This document shows positions 33,141-42,723 of a DNA stretch of 64,000 bases, one piece after another (within the stretch, counting starts at the first letter, position 1; every line of letters begins with the position of its first letter). Position numbers and translations under genes: made by a program. The notes below the pieces were generated by a model. It did not search any database and was not told the DNA's origin. It saw nothing but the letters and a program-made list of their open reading frames with translations. Source of the stretch: Bog-756 sp052143895 (GTDB lineage: Bacteria > Actinomycetota > Acidimicrobiia > Acidimicrobiales > RAAP-2). Where the stretch lies: the NCBI GenBank assembly GCA_052143895.1, contig JBKQRT010000320.1:62001-126000 (forward strand), read 5' to 3'.

Positions 33141-34163
33141 TCAGGCCGTCCGTCGGCGGATGAGGTCGAGGACGGGGTTGTCGTCGATCGGCAACATGAG
33201 CGGCTGTCCGGTGTCCCGCCGCAGGTAGCTGATCCGGGTCATCACCGCCGCGCTCCGCACCATGGCCAGGGTCTCGTACCAGGCAAGGTCCGACGTGCGT
33301 CGACCGGCGAGGTCCTCGAAGAGCGTCACCGTGCCGTCCCGTTCCGGGAACCCTGGGGTGCGTTCGCCGAACAGGTCCTCCATGGTGAGCTCGAGCGCGG
33401 TGAGCCACGCCAGGTCATGCTCGGGGGCGCCGATCGAGGTCATGTCCCAATCGAGGACGGCCCGCGGTCGGAGGTCGTCGCCGATGACGGCGTTCTCGAG
33501 CCGCACGTCCCCCCACAGCAACGCCGGCGCGGGCTCGGTGGCCGGCTGGTGCCGTCGGCACCAGCCGAGGGCGTCCGCCAGCACCGCCACCGGTGCCCCG
33601 TCACTCGACCACCGGAGGTAGTGGTCCCAGTGGTCCAGCTCTGCGGTGTTGTCGCGCCGGGGGATGCTCCCGTGCGCCGGGAGGTCGCTGCGGTGGACCC
33701 GCGCGAGGGCGCCGACGAAGTTCCGGTAGAGGGTGGCCCGGTCGGACCGAGGGAGCCCCAGGATCCACGGGTCCCGGTGGGCGAGGGCGCCGACGATGTG
33801 ACCGTCGATCCGGGGCATCACGATGAACGCCTCGCCGATCCAACGCGGATCGGTCTCGAGCAGCGGATCGGCGACGGGGACGCCCGCTCCGGCAGCCGCC
33901 TGCTGGGCCTGCCACTGGGCGGTCAGGTCGTAGGCCGGGAAGCTTCCACCGCCCGTCGGCGCCAGGCGCAGGACGAGCGCCCGTTCGTGGCGGGCCCCGC
34001 CGGCCGACCAGGTCGCCTCGAAGAAGACGGTCTCGCTCGAGTAGCCCACCGACGGACGTCGCAACCCGGTCACCTCGACGCCGTCCGCTCCGGTGAGGGC
34101 GGTGAGCCAGTCGGCGACGCCGGCGGCCAGCGCCGCGTCGTCGCGCCCGGAGCTGTCGATCAT
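33141..34163 (-). CDS. APH-family phosphotransferase (ACAD10 type)
   Basis: The 340-residue protein has the phosphotransferase fold with a Brenner-like catalytic loop LLWGDVRLENAVI near residue 220 (Asp and Asn kept, His replaced by Trp) and VLDWDMTSIGAPEHD for the metal-binding Asp. Similar proteins in actinobacterial catabolic clusters are linked to ACAD10/11-type 4-hydroxyacyl-CoA metabolism. It may phosphorylate a hydroxyacyl-CoA, by inference. ATG at 34163 is used since upstream frame residues are not conserved. The remnant at 42720 belongs to the same broad family. Confidence 0.8.
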   Translation of the reverse strand: MIDSSGRDDAALAAGVADWLTALTGADGVEVTGLRRPSVGYSSETVFFEATWSAGGARHERALVLRLAPTGGGSFPAYDLTAQWQAQQAAAGAGVPVADPLLETDPRWIGEAFIVMPRIDGHIVGALAHRDPWILGLPRSDRATLYRNFVGALARVHRSDLPAHGSIPRRDNTAELDHWDHYLRWSSDGAPVAVLADALGWCRRHQPATEPAPALLWGDVRLENAVIGDDLRPRAVLDWDMTSIGAPEHDLAWLTALELTMEDLFGERTPGFPERDGTVTLFEDLAGRRTSDLAWYETLAMVRSAAVMTRISYLRRDTGQPLMLPIDDNPVLDLIRRRTA

Positions 34164-34365
34164 CGTGTCCCCCGTACTGGATGGCCGCCGCCGGTCGGCC
34201 GGCACGCATCCCGGATCTTGGCACCCACGCCCTGGCACCGTCGAACGACCCGCCGGCTCGGGGCCGGGACGGGCCCCCGGATGCCGGTCCGGGCGGGTGG
34301 CCTAGAGTGGCGGCGGCGCACGCACCGATCCGGCGAGGCGCCTGGACCACGGGGATGGAGGAAGG
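34164..34365. promoter_or_regulatory. Divergent intergenic region with -10 element
   Basis: This 202-bp region separates the phosphotransferase (minus) from the synthetase (plus). TAGAGT at 34303-34308 fits TANNNT about 58 bp before the synthetase start. No gene or strong dyad is visible. Confidence 0.3.
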
Positions 34366-35922
34366 ATGTCGGTGAGGCTCCGGGCCACGTACCGCCAGGC
34401 CGGGGCCGCGTCGTACGGGCGGCCGGGCGGCGACTGGGAGGTGCCGACGCTCGACCGGCTCCTCGCCGGCCCCCGCGACCCGGGCGCACTGGCCGTGGTC
34501 GACGGCGACGTCCGCATCGACGCCCGCACGCTCGACCGGCTGGCGTCGTCGGTGGCCGGCGGCCTGCGGGAGCTCGGCGTCCGGCGTCGGGACGTCGTGG
34601 CCTGGCAGCTGCCCAACTGGTGGGAGGCCCTGGTCCTCTTCCACGCCTGCTGGCGCTGCGGCGCGGTGGCCGCCCCCGTCCACCACCAGGTCGGGTCGGC
34701 GGAGGTCACCCGGATGCTGGCCGCGCTGGAACCGGCAGTGCTCCTGGGCACCCCCGGCCTGCCCATGGCCGGGGTGGCCGACACCATCGGCGTCCGCAGC
34801 GACGATGCGCGCTTCGAGCGACTGCTGGCCGCCCGGCCGCTCCCGTCCGGCGGTGCCCGCGGCTCCGACGTCGCCGTGGTCCTCTTCACCTCCGGCTCGA
34901 CCGGCCAGCCGAAGGCGGTGCTGCACACCCACCGCGGCCTCTCCTACAAGGCCAGGAGCATGACCGGTGCGCACGGCCTGACCCCGGACGACGTCGCCCT
35001 CATGCCGTCACCGCTGGCCCACGTGTCCGGCCTGTTGAACTCGGTGCTCGTCCCGGGGGCGGCGGCCATGCCGGTGGTCCTCATGGAGAAATGGGACCCC
35101 GAGCGCGGCGTGCGGCTGGCCGGCGAGCACCGGGTGAGCTTCATGATCGGGCCGCCGACCCTGTTCATCGGCATGATGGACGTGCCGGGCTACCGCCGCC
35201 AGGTGACGAGCCTGCGGGTGGTGTCCTGCGGCGCCACGGGCGTGACTCCCGAGTTCATCGACTCGGCCCGCCACGGGCTGGGTGCATCGGTCAAGCGCAC
35301 CTACGGGTCGACCGAGGCCCCGACCGTCACCACGAGCCGGTGGTCCGACGAGGCGGACAAGGCCCGTGACACCGACGGGCACTCGGTCGGCGGGGCCGAG
35401 ATCCGGGTGGCGGACCCGGCGACCGGTCGCGCCGTCCCCGCCGGGCACCGCGGCGAGGTCCTCGTCCGCGGTCCCGAGCTCTTCGTCGGGTACGGCGACG
35501 AGTCCCAGACCCGCGAGGCGGTGCGCCGCGGGTGGTTCGCCACCGGTGACCTCGGCATACTCGACCCCGAGGGCTGGCTCACCATCGTCGGCCGCCTGAA
35601 GGAGCTGATCATCCGCGGAGGCGAGAACATCGCCTCGGCCGAGGTCGAGCGCGTCCTCGAGCGGCACCCCGACATCCGCCAGGCGGTGGTCGTCGGCTGT
35701 CCGGACGAGCGCCTGGGCGAGCGGGTGGCGGCCTTCGTCGTCGGGGATCCCGCCATCGACGTGGAGGAGTGCCGGCGGTGGTTCGCCGGCCAGGGGGTGG
35801 CGCGCTTCAAGACGCCCGAACTCGTGGTCCACCTCGACGAGGTGCCGCTCCTCGGCGTGGGCAAGCCCAACCGGTCGGTGCTGCGTGAGCGGGCCGCGGC
35901 GTTGGGCGTCGCCGACCGGTAG
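34366..35922 (+). CDS. Acyl-CoA synthetase (class I AMP-forming)
   Basis: The 518-residue ligase has the loop FTSGSTGQPKAVLHTH near residue 168, YGSTEAPTVTTS, the hinge GRLKELIIRGGENIASAE, and the C-terminal lysine in LLGVGKPNRS. It resembles short- or cyclic-acid-CoA ligases more than the FATP-type ligases at 9701 and 21065, giving three different synthetase types here. The ATG at 34366 follows GGAGGAAGG at rather close spacing; GTG at 34372 is an alternative. It is convergent with the broken crotonase by 12 bp. Acid substrate unknown. Confidence 0.88.
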   Translation: MSVRLRATYRQAGAASYGRPGGDWEVPTLDRLLAGPRDPGALAVVDGDVRIDARTLDRLASSVAGGLRELGVRRRDVVAWQLPNWWEALVLFHACWRCGAVAAPVHHQVGSAEVTRMLAALEPAVLLGTPGLPMAGVADTIGVRSDDARFERLLAARPLPSGGARGSDVAVVLFTSGSTGQPKAVLHTHRGLSYKARSMTGAHGLTPDDVALMPSPLAHVSGLLNSVLVPGAAAMPVVLMEKWDPERGVRLAGEHRVSFMIGPPTLFIGMMDVPGYRRQVTSLRVVSCGATGVTPEFIDSARHGLGASVKRTYGSTEAPTVTTSRWSDEADKARDTDGHSVGGAEIRVADPATGRAVPAGHRGEVLVRGPELFVGYGDESQTREAVRRGWFATGDLGILDPEGWLTIVGRLKELIIRGGENIASAEVERVLERHPDIRQAVVVGCPDERLGERVAAFVVGDPAIDVEECRRWFAGQGVARFKTPELVVHLDEVPLLGVGKPNRSVLRERAAALGVADR

Positions 35923-35934
35923 GCGCGCCGCCGC

Positions 35935-36758
35935 TCAGCGGAGGCGCCAGTCGATCCTCGTCCCCGCGGTGAAGCGCTCCTGCCCCTCGGCCAGGAGCGC
36001 CGGATCGGTGCCCACGTTGGTGAACAGGAAGGCGAGGTCGAGCGCCTGGCGCCGCGACAGCTCGAGCCCGCCCTACAGGGCCCGGAGGTCCCGCCGATGG
36101 CCAGCGCCGGCTGGTCGGCGATGGCCTGCGCCGCCCACCGCGCCCGGTCGTGGAGCTCGGCAGCGGGCACGACCTCGGACACCAGCCCCACCTGGTGGGC
36201 ACGCGTCGCCGACATGCGCTCGTGGGCGCCGAGCAGCGAGAGGCGCATGACCTCCTGGAAGGGCATCTTGTGCAGCAGGATGATGGGCTCGAACGCCGCC
36301 GGCATGCCGTAGGTGACGTGGGGGTCGAAGAAGGTGGCGTGCTCGGCGGCGATCACGAAGTCGACCTCCCCCAGGATGTAGAAGGCACCTCCGCAGGCCA
36401 TGCCGTTGACGGCGGCGATGACCGGCTTCCAGAGGTGGTTGGACTTGGGGCCGACGCTCTTGCCGGGATCGTCGAAGTCCCACGGCGTGTTGTAGCCGGG
36501 CAGCTTCCCGGGGGGCAGCTCCTCCACATCCCCGATCCCGCCGCGGTCGAGCCCGGTGCAGAACGCCTTCTCGCCCGCACCGGTCAGGACCACGCACCGG
36601 ACGTCGTCGTTGGTCCGGAGCATGGACCAGAGCTCGCGCAGCTTGCGCTGCATGGTCGGGTCGAACGCGTCGAGCGCCTCCGGCCGGTTGAGGGTGACCC
36701 ACGCCACACCGTCGGACTCGTCGTAGACCAAGGTCTCGGGATCGCGCATGGCGGTCAT
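35935..36758 (-). pseudogene. Enoyl-CoA hydratase, frameshifted with internal TAG
   Basis: The first 80 percent is an intact crotonase with GEKAFCTGLDRGG and NGMACGGAFYILGEVDF, including DPHVTYGMPAAFEP. After ADQPALAIGG a 1-nt loss, somewhere between 36077 and 36095, shifts the frame. The correct continuation, DLRAL then GGLELSRRQALDLAFLF to the end at 35935, is still readable in the next frame. In that frame a TAG (36075-36073) replaces what is probably CAG. Two lesions within about 20 bp destroy the C-terminal trimer helix. Both lie near G/C runs, so a sequencing error is possible for the frameshift but less so for the TAG. Confidence 0.8.
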
Positions 36759-36792
36759 CGAACCGGTGGGATCGTCGCCGGCCGGGGGCCGG

Positions 36793-38697
36793 TCAGTGGC
36801 ACGACTCGCCGGGGGGCGGGAGGTCCAGGCTCGGGTTGCGATCGAAGAACCCGACCGCCACCAGGTGGAACCCGCAGTACTCCACGGGCATGACCGGCCA
36901 GTCCTCGGGCCGGGGCAGATGGGTGACGCCGAAGGTGTGCCACGCCACGATCTCCGTGCCGACCAGTGACCGGTCAGCCGCGGTCCAGGCCGGGAGCCCG
37001 TCGCCGCCGGGATGCTGGTTCGGGTAGTCGCCCGCCGCCCGCCGTTCGTCGGGTTCGTAGGGCGTGACCCAGAGGTTGTGCCGGGCGAAGCCCGCCCGCC
37101 TCCCGACGCTCGACTCCGGCTGGGCCAGCAGGGTAGGGGTGGCGCCGGGGACGAGCTTGTAGGCCACCGGGCGCCCGAGCCCGTTGGTCTTCCCCGGGTT
37201 GACGAACCGCCAGTGGCGACTGGTCGCCGGGTAGACGTCGCGACGCGCCTGCAGCTCGGAGCCCAGGCGGTCGACCCGCTGCCGGATGGCGTTGCCCCAC
37301 GGGTTGTCCGGACCGGTGGGGACGCCCTCGAGCGAGACCTCGTAGGCCTCGTTGACCGGGCCGTCCACGGTGAGGTCCAGCCGGGCACAGAACAGGTGCT
37401 GGTGGAAGGGGGCGGCCAGGCCCGGCGCCACCACCGACCCGTACGCCGTCTCCTCGCCGGCGCCCAGCGCCTGCGTCGACATGATGCCGGTGAGCTTGAC
37501 CTCGAGCTGCATCGTGCCGTCGAGGTAGAAGTACCAGTAGAAGCCGTACTCGTAGTTCCCCACGGTGGCGATGGATGAGACGACGAGGCGGCGCGACCGG
37601 CGCACCTCGGTGTGACCGGTGTTCATGTCCTGGTGCTTCCAGAGGATCCCGTAGTCCTCCTCGTGGATGCAGATGGCGTTCTCCAGCACGTAGGGCGTGC
37701 CGTGCTCGCTGGCGAAGGTGGCGTCGAGGTAGGTGATCTCGCCCAGGCAGTCGCACCCGAGGGTCAGCGAGTTGGCCATGCGGCCGAGGCCCCACTCACC
37801 CACGTCGAAGGCGTTCTTCCAGCCGTGCATGGGCCCGGGATCGCCGTAGGGCACGACCATCTCGCTGACGGCGGCACGGTGCAGGAGCGGCCGGACGCCG
37901 TCGTCGTCGTAGCCGACGGTGTGCAGGACGAGCCCCTCGAGGGGGTCCATCGACACCCGCATCGACCAGCGCTGCCAGGAGAGCAGATTGCCGTCCAGGC
38001 GGAAGCTGACGCCCTCGGGCTGGACGATCTCCAGCGGGCGCAGGTCCGTGCGCAGGGGTTGATTGTCCTCCGGCAGGTAGCTGCCGCGCTCGGGGGGGAG
38101 CGGGGCCACGCCCAGGTCCAGCACCTCCAGGACCTGCCCACGGGCGGCGTCCACGGTGGCCAGGACGCCCTCCACCGGCCGGGCGTAGCCGTTGTCGGAC
38201 GGGCGCTCGCGGTAGTAGGAGAGGCACCGCGCGATGCGCCGGCCCTCCTCGGCCGCGTACCCGAAATTGCCGGTCGGCCACGGATCGATCTGGACCTGGT
38301 CGAAGTCGGTGATGCCCCGCTCGATCATGGCCTGCTGCCAGTCGGGGTCCTGGCGGAGGGCGACGATGGCCCGGTACGAGTCGTCGAACAGCAGGGCAGG
38401 ACGTACGCCGTCCCGCTCGGTCCACCGGACGATCTCCGCGGAGGGCAGGGCCACCACCGCCTCCACCAGTGAGCTCTCGGGCCCGGGGACGATCACCAGC
38501 CGGACCCGCCGTTCGAACGGGCGTCCCGGCCGGTGGGCGTCGACCTCGCTCCTCGTCGGCTCGTCCAGCGTCACCATCGAGAAGAGCGCGGTCTCGCTGA
38601 CCCGCCCGGACCCGCGCGCCGCGGCCACCGCGGCACGGATCTCGTCGGCGCCCAACGGATCGAGGGGATGGGTGGCGGTCGGGGCCGTCTCGACCAT
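36793..38697 (-). CDS. Copper-containing primary amine oxidase
   Basis: The 634-residue protein has the topaquinone motif TVGNYEY with precursor Tyr382, the copper ligands His432 and His434 in FHQHLFCARL, a third His downstream in WHTFGVTHLPRPEDWP, and the catalytic-base region FDVGEWGLGRMANS. It oxidises a primary amine to an aldehyde, releasing ammonia and hydrogen peroxide. The aldehyde dehydrogenases at 477 and 5277 could take the product. No signal peptide is evident, so it appears cytoplasmic. ATG at 38697 is preferred to GTG at 38709 because GAGG lies seven bases before it. Confidence 0.92.
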   Translation of the reverse strand: MVETAPTATHPLDPLGADEIRAAVAAARGSGRVSETALFSMVTLDEPTRSEVDAHRPGRPFERRVRLVIVPGPESSLVEAVVALPSAEIVRWTERDGVRPALLFDDSYRAIVALRQDPDWQQAMIERGITDFDQVQIDPWPTGNFGYAAEEGRRIARCLSYYRERPSDNGYARPVEGVLATVDAARGQVLEVLDLGVAPLPPERGSYLPEDNQPLRTDLRPLEIVQPEGVSFRLDGNLLSWQRWSMRVSMDPLEGLVLHTVGYDDDGVRPLLHRAAVSEMVVPYGDPGPMHGWKNAFDVGEWGLGRMANSLTLGCDCLGEITYLDATFASEHGTPYVLENAICIHEEDYGILWKHQDMNTGHTEVRRSRRLVVSSIATVGNYEYGFYWYFYLDGTMQLEVKLTGIMSTQALGAGEETAYGSVVAPGLAAPFHQHLFCARLDLTVDGPVNEAYEVSLEGVPTGPDNPWGNAIRQRVDRLGSELQARRDVYPATSRHWRFVNPGKTNGLGRPVAYKLVPGATPTLLAQPESSVGRRAGFARHNLWVTPYEPDERRAAGDYPNQHPGGDGLPAWTAADRSLVGTEIVAWHTFGVTHLPRPEDWPVMPVEYCGFHLVAVGFFDRNPSLDLPPPGESCH

Positions 38698-38824
38698 GGT
38701 CGTCCTCACTTCCTGGTGGACTCAGCACGGCAGGGCCGGGCCCGTGCCGTCCGATCCTGCTGCCGACGGGCGCACACTAGTCCGCTCCGGCCACGCCACC
38801 CGGCGCGAAGTAGTGTCCACCACG
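38698..38824. promoter_or_regulatory. Divergent promoter region, amine oxidase / ferredoxin
   Basis: This 127-bp gap carries a TAGTGT -10-like box at 38811-38816, eight bases before the ferredoxin ATG, so that mRNA may be nearly leaderless. No other feature is visible. Confidence 0.3.
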
Positions 38825-39094
38825 ATGACGCAACGTGCCCTGATCCGGATCGAGGTCGACCGCGAGCGATGCGTGGGCTCAGGGAACTGCCTCTTCTGGG
38901 CCCCGGGGACGTTCACCCTGGACGACGACGGCATCTCGGTGGTCATCGACCCGAGCGGCGACGACGAGGACCGCATCCTGGTGGCCGCGGAGGGCTGTCC
39001 GACCCGGGCCATCTCGGTCGAGCGGGTGGGCGCTCGGGTGGACACCGGGCACGAGCAGGAGGAGGAACAGCGTGCCGATCGCACTGTCCGATGA
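38825..39094 (+). CDS. [3Fe-4S]-type ferredoxin
   Basis: The 89-residue ferredoxin has cluster cysteines Cys16, Cys22 and Cys58 in ERCVGSGNC and GCPTRAIS. The position usually filled by a fourth ligand is Ser19, the hallmark of P450-linked [3Fe-4S] ferredoxins. It would donate electrons to the P450s at 8491 or 31843. The C-terminal 25 residues are Glu/Arg-rich. Its 3-prime end overlaps the fused ACAD by 23 nt, a rare pairing for this ferredoxin type, which is normally next to a P450. Nothing in the sequence suggests it is the ACAD's electron acceptor. Confidence 0.88.
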   Translation: MTQRALIRIEVDRERCVGSGNCLFWAPGTFTLDDDGISVVIDPSGDDEDRILVAAEGCPTRAISVERVGARVDTGHEQEEEQRADRTVR

Positions 39095-41291
39095 GCACGA
39101 GGAACAGCGACGTTCCGCCAAGAGGTGGCTGGCTGCCCACTGCCCCCCGAGCGTCCCCCGGGCGCTGCTGGACGCGGAGGTGGAGGACCTCCAGCCCGTC
39201 TGGAAGGAGCTGGCCGCCCAGCGGTGGTTGGGGATCCACCTCCCCGAGGAGCTGGGCGGTGAGGGCTTCGGGCTCTTCGAGCTGGCCGTGCTCCTCGAGG
39301 AGACGGGCTGGGCGCTGACACCCGGACCGCTCCTGCCCACCGTGGTCACGTCCGCACTGGTGGCGGAGGCGATGGCACCGGCCGAGGCCCGGCTGGTCCT
39401 CCCGGGACTGATCGACGGGAGCAGCCCGGCGGGGATCTCCTTCGGCACCACCCCGCTCGACGTCCATGACCGGGGACCGGCGGGGGAGCTCGTGGTCTCG
39501 GGAAAGGTCCGGCCGGTCCTCGGGGCCTCCACGGCGGCGCTGGTGCTGGCGCCCGCCCGTCGCCCCGACGGTGAGGTGGTCTGGTGCCTGCTCGACGCGT
39601 CCGGCGACGGCGGCCGGGTGCGGCCGGTGGCGGTGCCCAGCCTCGACCCCACCCGCCGGGTCGGGGAGGTGGACGTCGACTCGCTCACGGTCGGTCGTGA
39701 GCGGCAGCTCGGCGGGTTGCGGACCGAGCGGGTGCACCAGCTGCTGGTGACGTTGATGGCGGCCGAGCACGTCGGCGGGGCACGGTGGTGCCTCGAGACG
39801 GCCACGGACTACGCCAAGGTGCGGGTCCAGTTCGGCCGGCCCATCGGGCAGTTCCAGGCGGTCAAGCACCGGTTGGCCGACATGGCGGTCCGGGTGGAGC
39901 AGATGACGGCGGTGGCCTGGGACGCCGCCGTGGCCGTGGGTGCGGGTGACCCCGACGCTGCGGAGCTGGCGACGGCGACGGCCGGCGCGCTGTGCGTCGA
40001 CGGGTACGCCCGCGGTGCCAAGGAGTGCCTCCAGGTGCTCGGGGGGATCGGCTTCACGTGGGAGCACGACCTGCACCTCCACCTCAAGCGGGCGCTGGCC
40101 GACCGCCAGCTGGTGGGTGGCCCCGAACCGTTCTGCCGGGAGGTGGCCTCGGTGGCCGGGCGGGGGGTCCGACGGGCGCTCGCCACCGACCTCCCCGACG
40201 AGGCGGCGCGGTGGCGGGAGGAATTGGCACCGGTGGTGGCCGAGCTCCTGGCCTGCGAGGGCGAGGACCGCCGACGCCAACTGGTCGACGTCGGGCTGGT
40301 GGCGCCGCACTGGCCCCGGCCGTGGGGGCGGGATGCCGGGGCCGTCGAGCAGGTCGTGATCGACGAACAGCTGTCGGCGGCCGGCATCGACCGTCCGCAC
40401 CTCGGGATCGGCGCCTGGGCCATGCCGGTGATCATCGCCCACGGCACCGAGGTGCAGCAGGCCCGCTGGGTGCGGCCCACGTTGCTGGGCGAGCTCATGT
40501 GGTGCCAGCTGTTTTCCGAGCCGGGCGCCGGGTCGGATCTGGCCAGCCTGACCACGCGGGCCGAACGCACAGACGGCGGCTGGCTCCTCACCGGGCAGAA
40601 GGTCTGGACCTCCATGGCGCAGTCGGCCGACTGGGGGATCTGCCTGGCCCGGACCGATCCGTCGGTGCCCAAGCACGAGGGCATCACCTACTTCATCGTG
40701 GACATGCGCTCGCCCGGCCTCGACGTGCGCCCGCTCCGCGAGCTCACCGGAGCGGCCATGTTCAACGAGGTGTTCCTCGACGCCGTGCTCGTACCCGATG
40801 ACTGCGTGATCGGCGAGGTCAACGGTGGATGGGGGATCGCCCGGCTGACCCTGGCCAACGAGCGGGTCTCCATCTCCTCGGGCTCGACGTTCGGCACCGG
40901 CGTCGAGTCGCTGTTGCGCCTGGCCCACCGGCTGGGCGCCGCCATCGAGCCGACGATGGAGGGCCAGCTCGGCGCCCTCCTGGCCGAGGCCCAGTCGTTG
41001 CGGCTCATGACCCACCGGTCGACCCTCCTGTCGCTCGCCGGCGCCGACCCGGGACCCGGCGCCAGCCTGCGCAAGCTGCTCGGTGCCGAGCACGAGCAGC
41101 GCGTCCAGGAGCTCGGCCTGGCCATGCTCGGGACCGAAGGGGCGACGATGGACGGGCGGGCGGCCCGGTGGACGCAGGGGGTGCTGGCCACCCGGTGCCT
41201 GACCATCGCCGGGGGCACCAGCGAGGTACAGCGCAACGTGATCGCCGAACGGATCCTCGGCCTGCCGCGCGACGCCGAACCCGGCTCCTGA
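39072..41291 (+). CDS. Fused two-domain acyl-CoA dehydrogenase (FadE34-like)
   Basis: The 739-residue protein is two ACADs in one chain. Residues about 1-360 match the short partner type (YAKVRVQFGRPIGQFQAVKH, GGIGFTWEHDLHLHLKRA). Residues about 375-739 match the flavin-binding type (MWCQLFSEPGAGSDLASLTT, IAGGTSEVQRNVIAERILGL). This is the architecture of mycobacterial FadE34/ChsE3, which acts on cholesterol side-chain CoA esters. Separate genes of both types lie at 18732 and 19975. GTG at 39072 has GAGGAGGAAC upstream, so translation starts inside the ferredoxin gene. Confidence 0.9.
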   Translation: MPIALSDEHEEQRRSAKRWLAAHCPPSVPRALLDAEVEDLQPVWKELAAQRWLGIHLPEELGGEGFGLFELAVLLEETGWALTPGPLLPTVVTSALVAEAMAPAEARLVLPGLIDGSSPAGISFGTTPLDVHDRGPAGELVVSGKVRPVLGASTAALVLAPARRPDGEVVWCLLDASGDGGRVRPVAVPSLDPTRRVGEVDVDSLTVGRERQLGGLRTERVHQLLVTLMAAEHVGGARWCLETATDYAKVRVQFGRPIGQFQAVKHRLADMAVRVEQMTAVAWDAAVAVGAGDPDAAELATATAGALCVDGYARGAKECLQVLGGIGFTWEHDLHLHLKRALADRQLVGGPEPFCREVASVAGRGVRRALATDLPDEAARWREELAPVVAELLACEGEDRRRQLVDVGLVAPHWPRPWGRDAGAVEQVVIDEQLSAAGIDRPHLGIGAWAMPVIIAHGTEVQQARWVRPTLLGELMWCQLFSEPGAGSDLASLTTRAERTDGGWLLTGQKVWTSMAQSADWGICLARTDPSVPKHEGITYFIVDMRSPGLDVRPLRELTGAAMFNEVFLDAVLVPDDCVIGEVNGGWGIARLTLANERVSISSGSTFGTGVESLLRLAHRLGAAIEPTMEGQLGALLAEAQSLRLMTHRSTLLSLAGADPGPGASLRKLLGAEHEQRVQELGLAMLGTEGATMDGRAARWTQGVLATRCLTIAGGTSEVQRNVIAERILGLPRDAEPGS

Positions 41292-41304
41292 CCGACCGTG
41301 CCGC

Positions 41305-41310
41305 TACTCT
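41305..41310 (+). promoter_or_regulatory. -10 element before ACAD
   Basis: TACTCT fits TANNNT, giving a transcript start about 40 bases before GTG at 41359. It lies just after the fused ACAD stop, so the downstream ACAD may also have its own promoter. Confidence 0.35.
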
Positions 41311-41358
41311 GAAGCCCTCACCGCCGACGGGGGCGGCACAGCATGGGAAGGGGGGGTA

Positions 41359-42723
41359 GTGGCCTGGGAGTTCTCCACCGATCCGCAGTTCCAGGACGAG
41401 CTCGACTGGATGGATGCGTTCGTCACCGAGGAGATCGAGCCGCTCGACCTCCTCTGGGGCGCCCGGACGTTCCATCCGCTCGACGACGACCTTCGGGCCA
41501 TCGTCGACCCGTTGAAGCAACAGGTCCGCGACCGCGAGCTCTGGGCGTGCCACCTCGGCCCGGAGCTCGGCGGTCAGGGGTACGGCCAGGTGAAGCTGGC
41601 CCTCATGAACGAGATCCTGGGACGCTCCCAGTGGGCCTCGATGGTCTTCGGGACCCAGGCTCCCGACACCGGCAATGCCGAGATCATCGCCCACTACGGC
41701 ACCGACGAGCAGAAGGAGCGCTACCTGCAGCCCCTCCTCGAGGGCGAGATCTTCTCCTGCTACTCGATGACCGAACCGCAAGGCGGGTCGGACCCGGCTC
41801 TGTTCGAGACCTCCGCGGTCCGCGACGGCGACGAGTGGGTCATCGACGGTTGGAAGTTCTTCTCGTCCAACGCCCGGACGTCGAGCTTCCTCATCGTGAT
41901 GGCCATCACCGACCACGAGTCCGATGTCTACCACGGCATGTCCATGTTCCTGGTCCCGACGGACACCCCGGGTCTGGAGATCGTGCGCAACGTCGGGCTG
42001 ATGGGCGAGCGAGAGCCCGGCGGTGGGATGCACGCCCTTATCCACTACGACGGGGTACGGGTGCCGGCTGAGAACCTCCTCGGCGGCGAGGGGCAGGCCT
42101 TCGTCATCGCCCAGACCCGACTAGGGGGCGGGCGGGTCCACCACGCCATGCGGACGGTGGGCATGGCCCGTCGGGCGCTCGACATGCTCGCCGAGCGGGC
42201 GGTGAGCCGCCGTACCCGGGACGGGGTGCTGGCCGACAAGCAGAGTGTGCGCGACATGGTGGCCGACACCTACATCGAGCTGACCCAGTTCCGGCTGTTG
42301 GTGCTGTACGTCGCCTGGTGCATCGACCAGACCCACGACTACCGGGCCATCCGCCGGGACATCGCCGCCATCAAGGTCCTCACGCCCCAGATCCTGCACA
42401 ACGCGACCCAACGCGCCATCCAGGTCCACGGTGCGCTCGGCGTCTCCGACGAGCTACCGCTCGGGGGGCTGTGGATGACCGCACCGATCATGGGACTGGT
42501 GGACGGCCCGACCGAGGTGCACCGCACCACGGTGGCCCGGCAGGTGTTGAAGGAGTACCAACCGGTCGACGGCCTGTGGCCGAGCCAGCACCTCCCGACG
42601 AGGCGCGAGTCGGCTCGCCAGAAGTTCGCCGACCACCCCGGTGCGCTGGCCACCGCCACCGCCGCCGCCGGCAGCCTGTCGGCGCTGGCCGAGGCCGTCG
42701 AGCACGAGGTGGGCAACCGGTGA
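41359..42723 (+). CDS. Acyl-CoA dehydrogenase (ACAD10/11-like)
   Basis: The 454-residue ACAD has TEPQGGSDPALFETSA near residue 138, WKFFSSNARTSSFLIVM, and the interface helix IQVHGALGVSDELPLG. The C-terminal extension (about 60 residues after VDGPTEVHRTTVARQ) is typical of the ACAD10/11 group, which is paired with a phosphotransferase domain. The gene is followed directly by a phosphotransferase gene, but that one is broken. GTG at 41359 follows GGAAGGGGGG. The ACAD itself looks intact. Confidence 0.88.
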   Translation: MAWEFSTDPQFQDELDWMDAFVTEEIEPLDLLWGARTFHPLDDDLRAIVDPLKQQVRDRELWACHLGPELGGQGYGQVKLALMNEILGRSQWASMVFGTQAPDTGNAEIIAHYGTDEQKERYLQPLLEGEIFSCYSMTEPQGGSDPALFETSAVRDGDEWVIDGWKFFSSNARTSSFLIVMAITDHESDVYHGMSMFLVPTDTPGLEIVRNVGLMGEREPGGGMHALIHYDGVRVPAENLLGGEGQAFVIAQTRLGGGRVHHAMRTVGMARRALDMLAERAVSRRTRDGVLADKQSVRDMVADTYIELTQFRLLVLYVAWCIDQTHDYRAIRRDIAAIKVLTPQILHNATQRAIQVHGALGVSDELPLGGLWMTAPIMGLVDGPTEVHRTTVARQVLKEYQPVDGLWPSQHLPTRRESARQKFADHPGALATATAAAGSLSALAEAVEHEVGNR

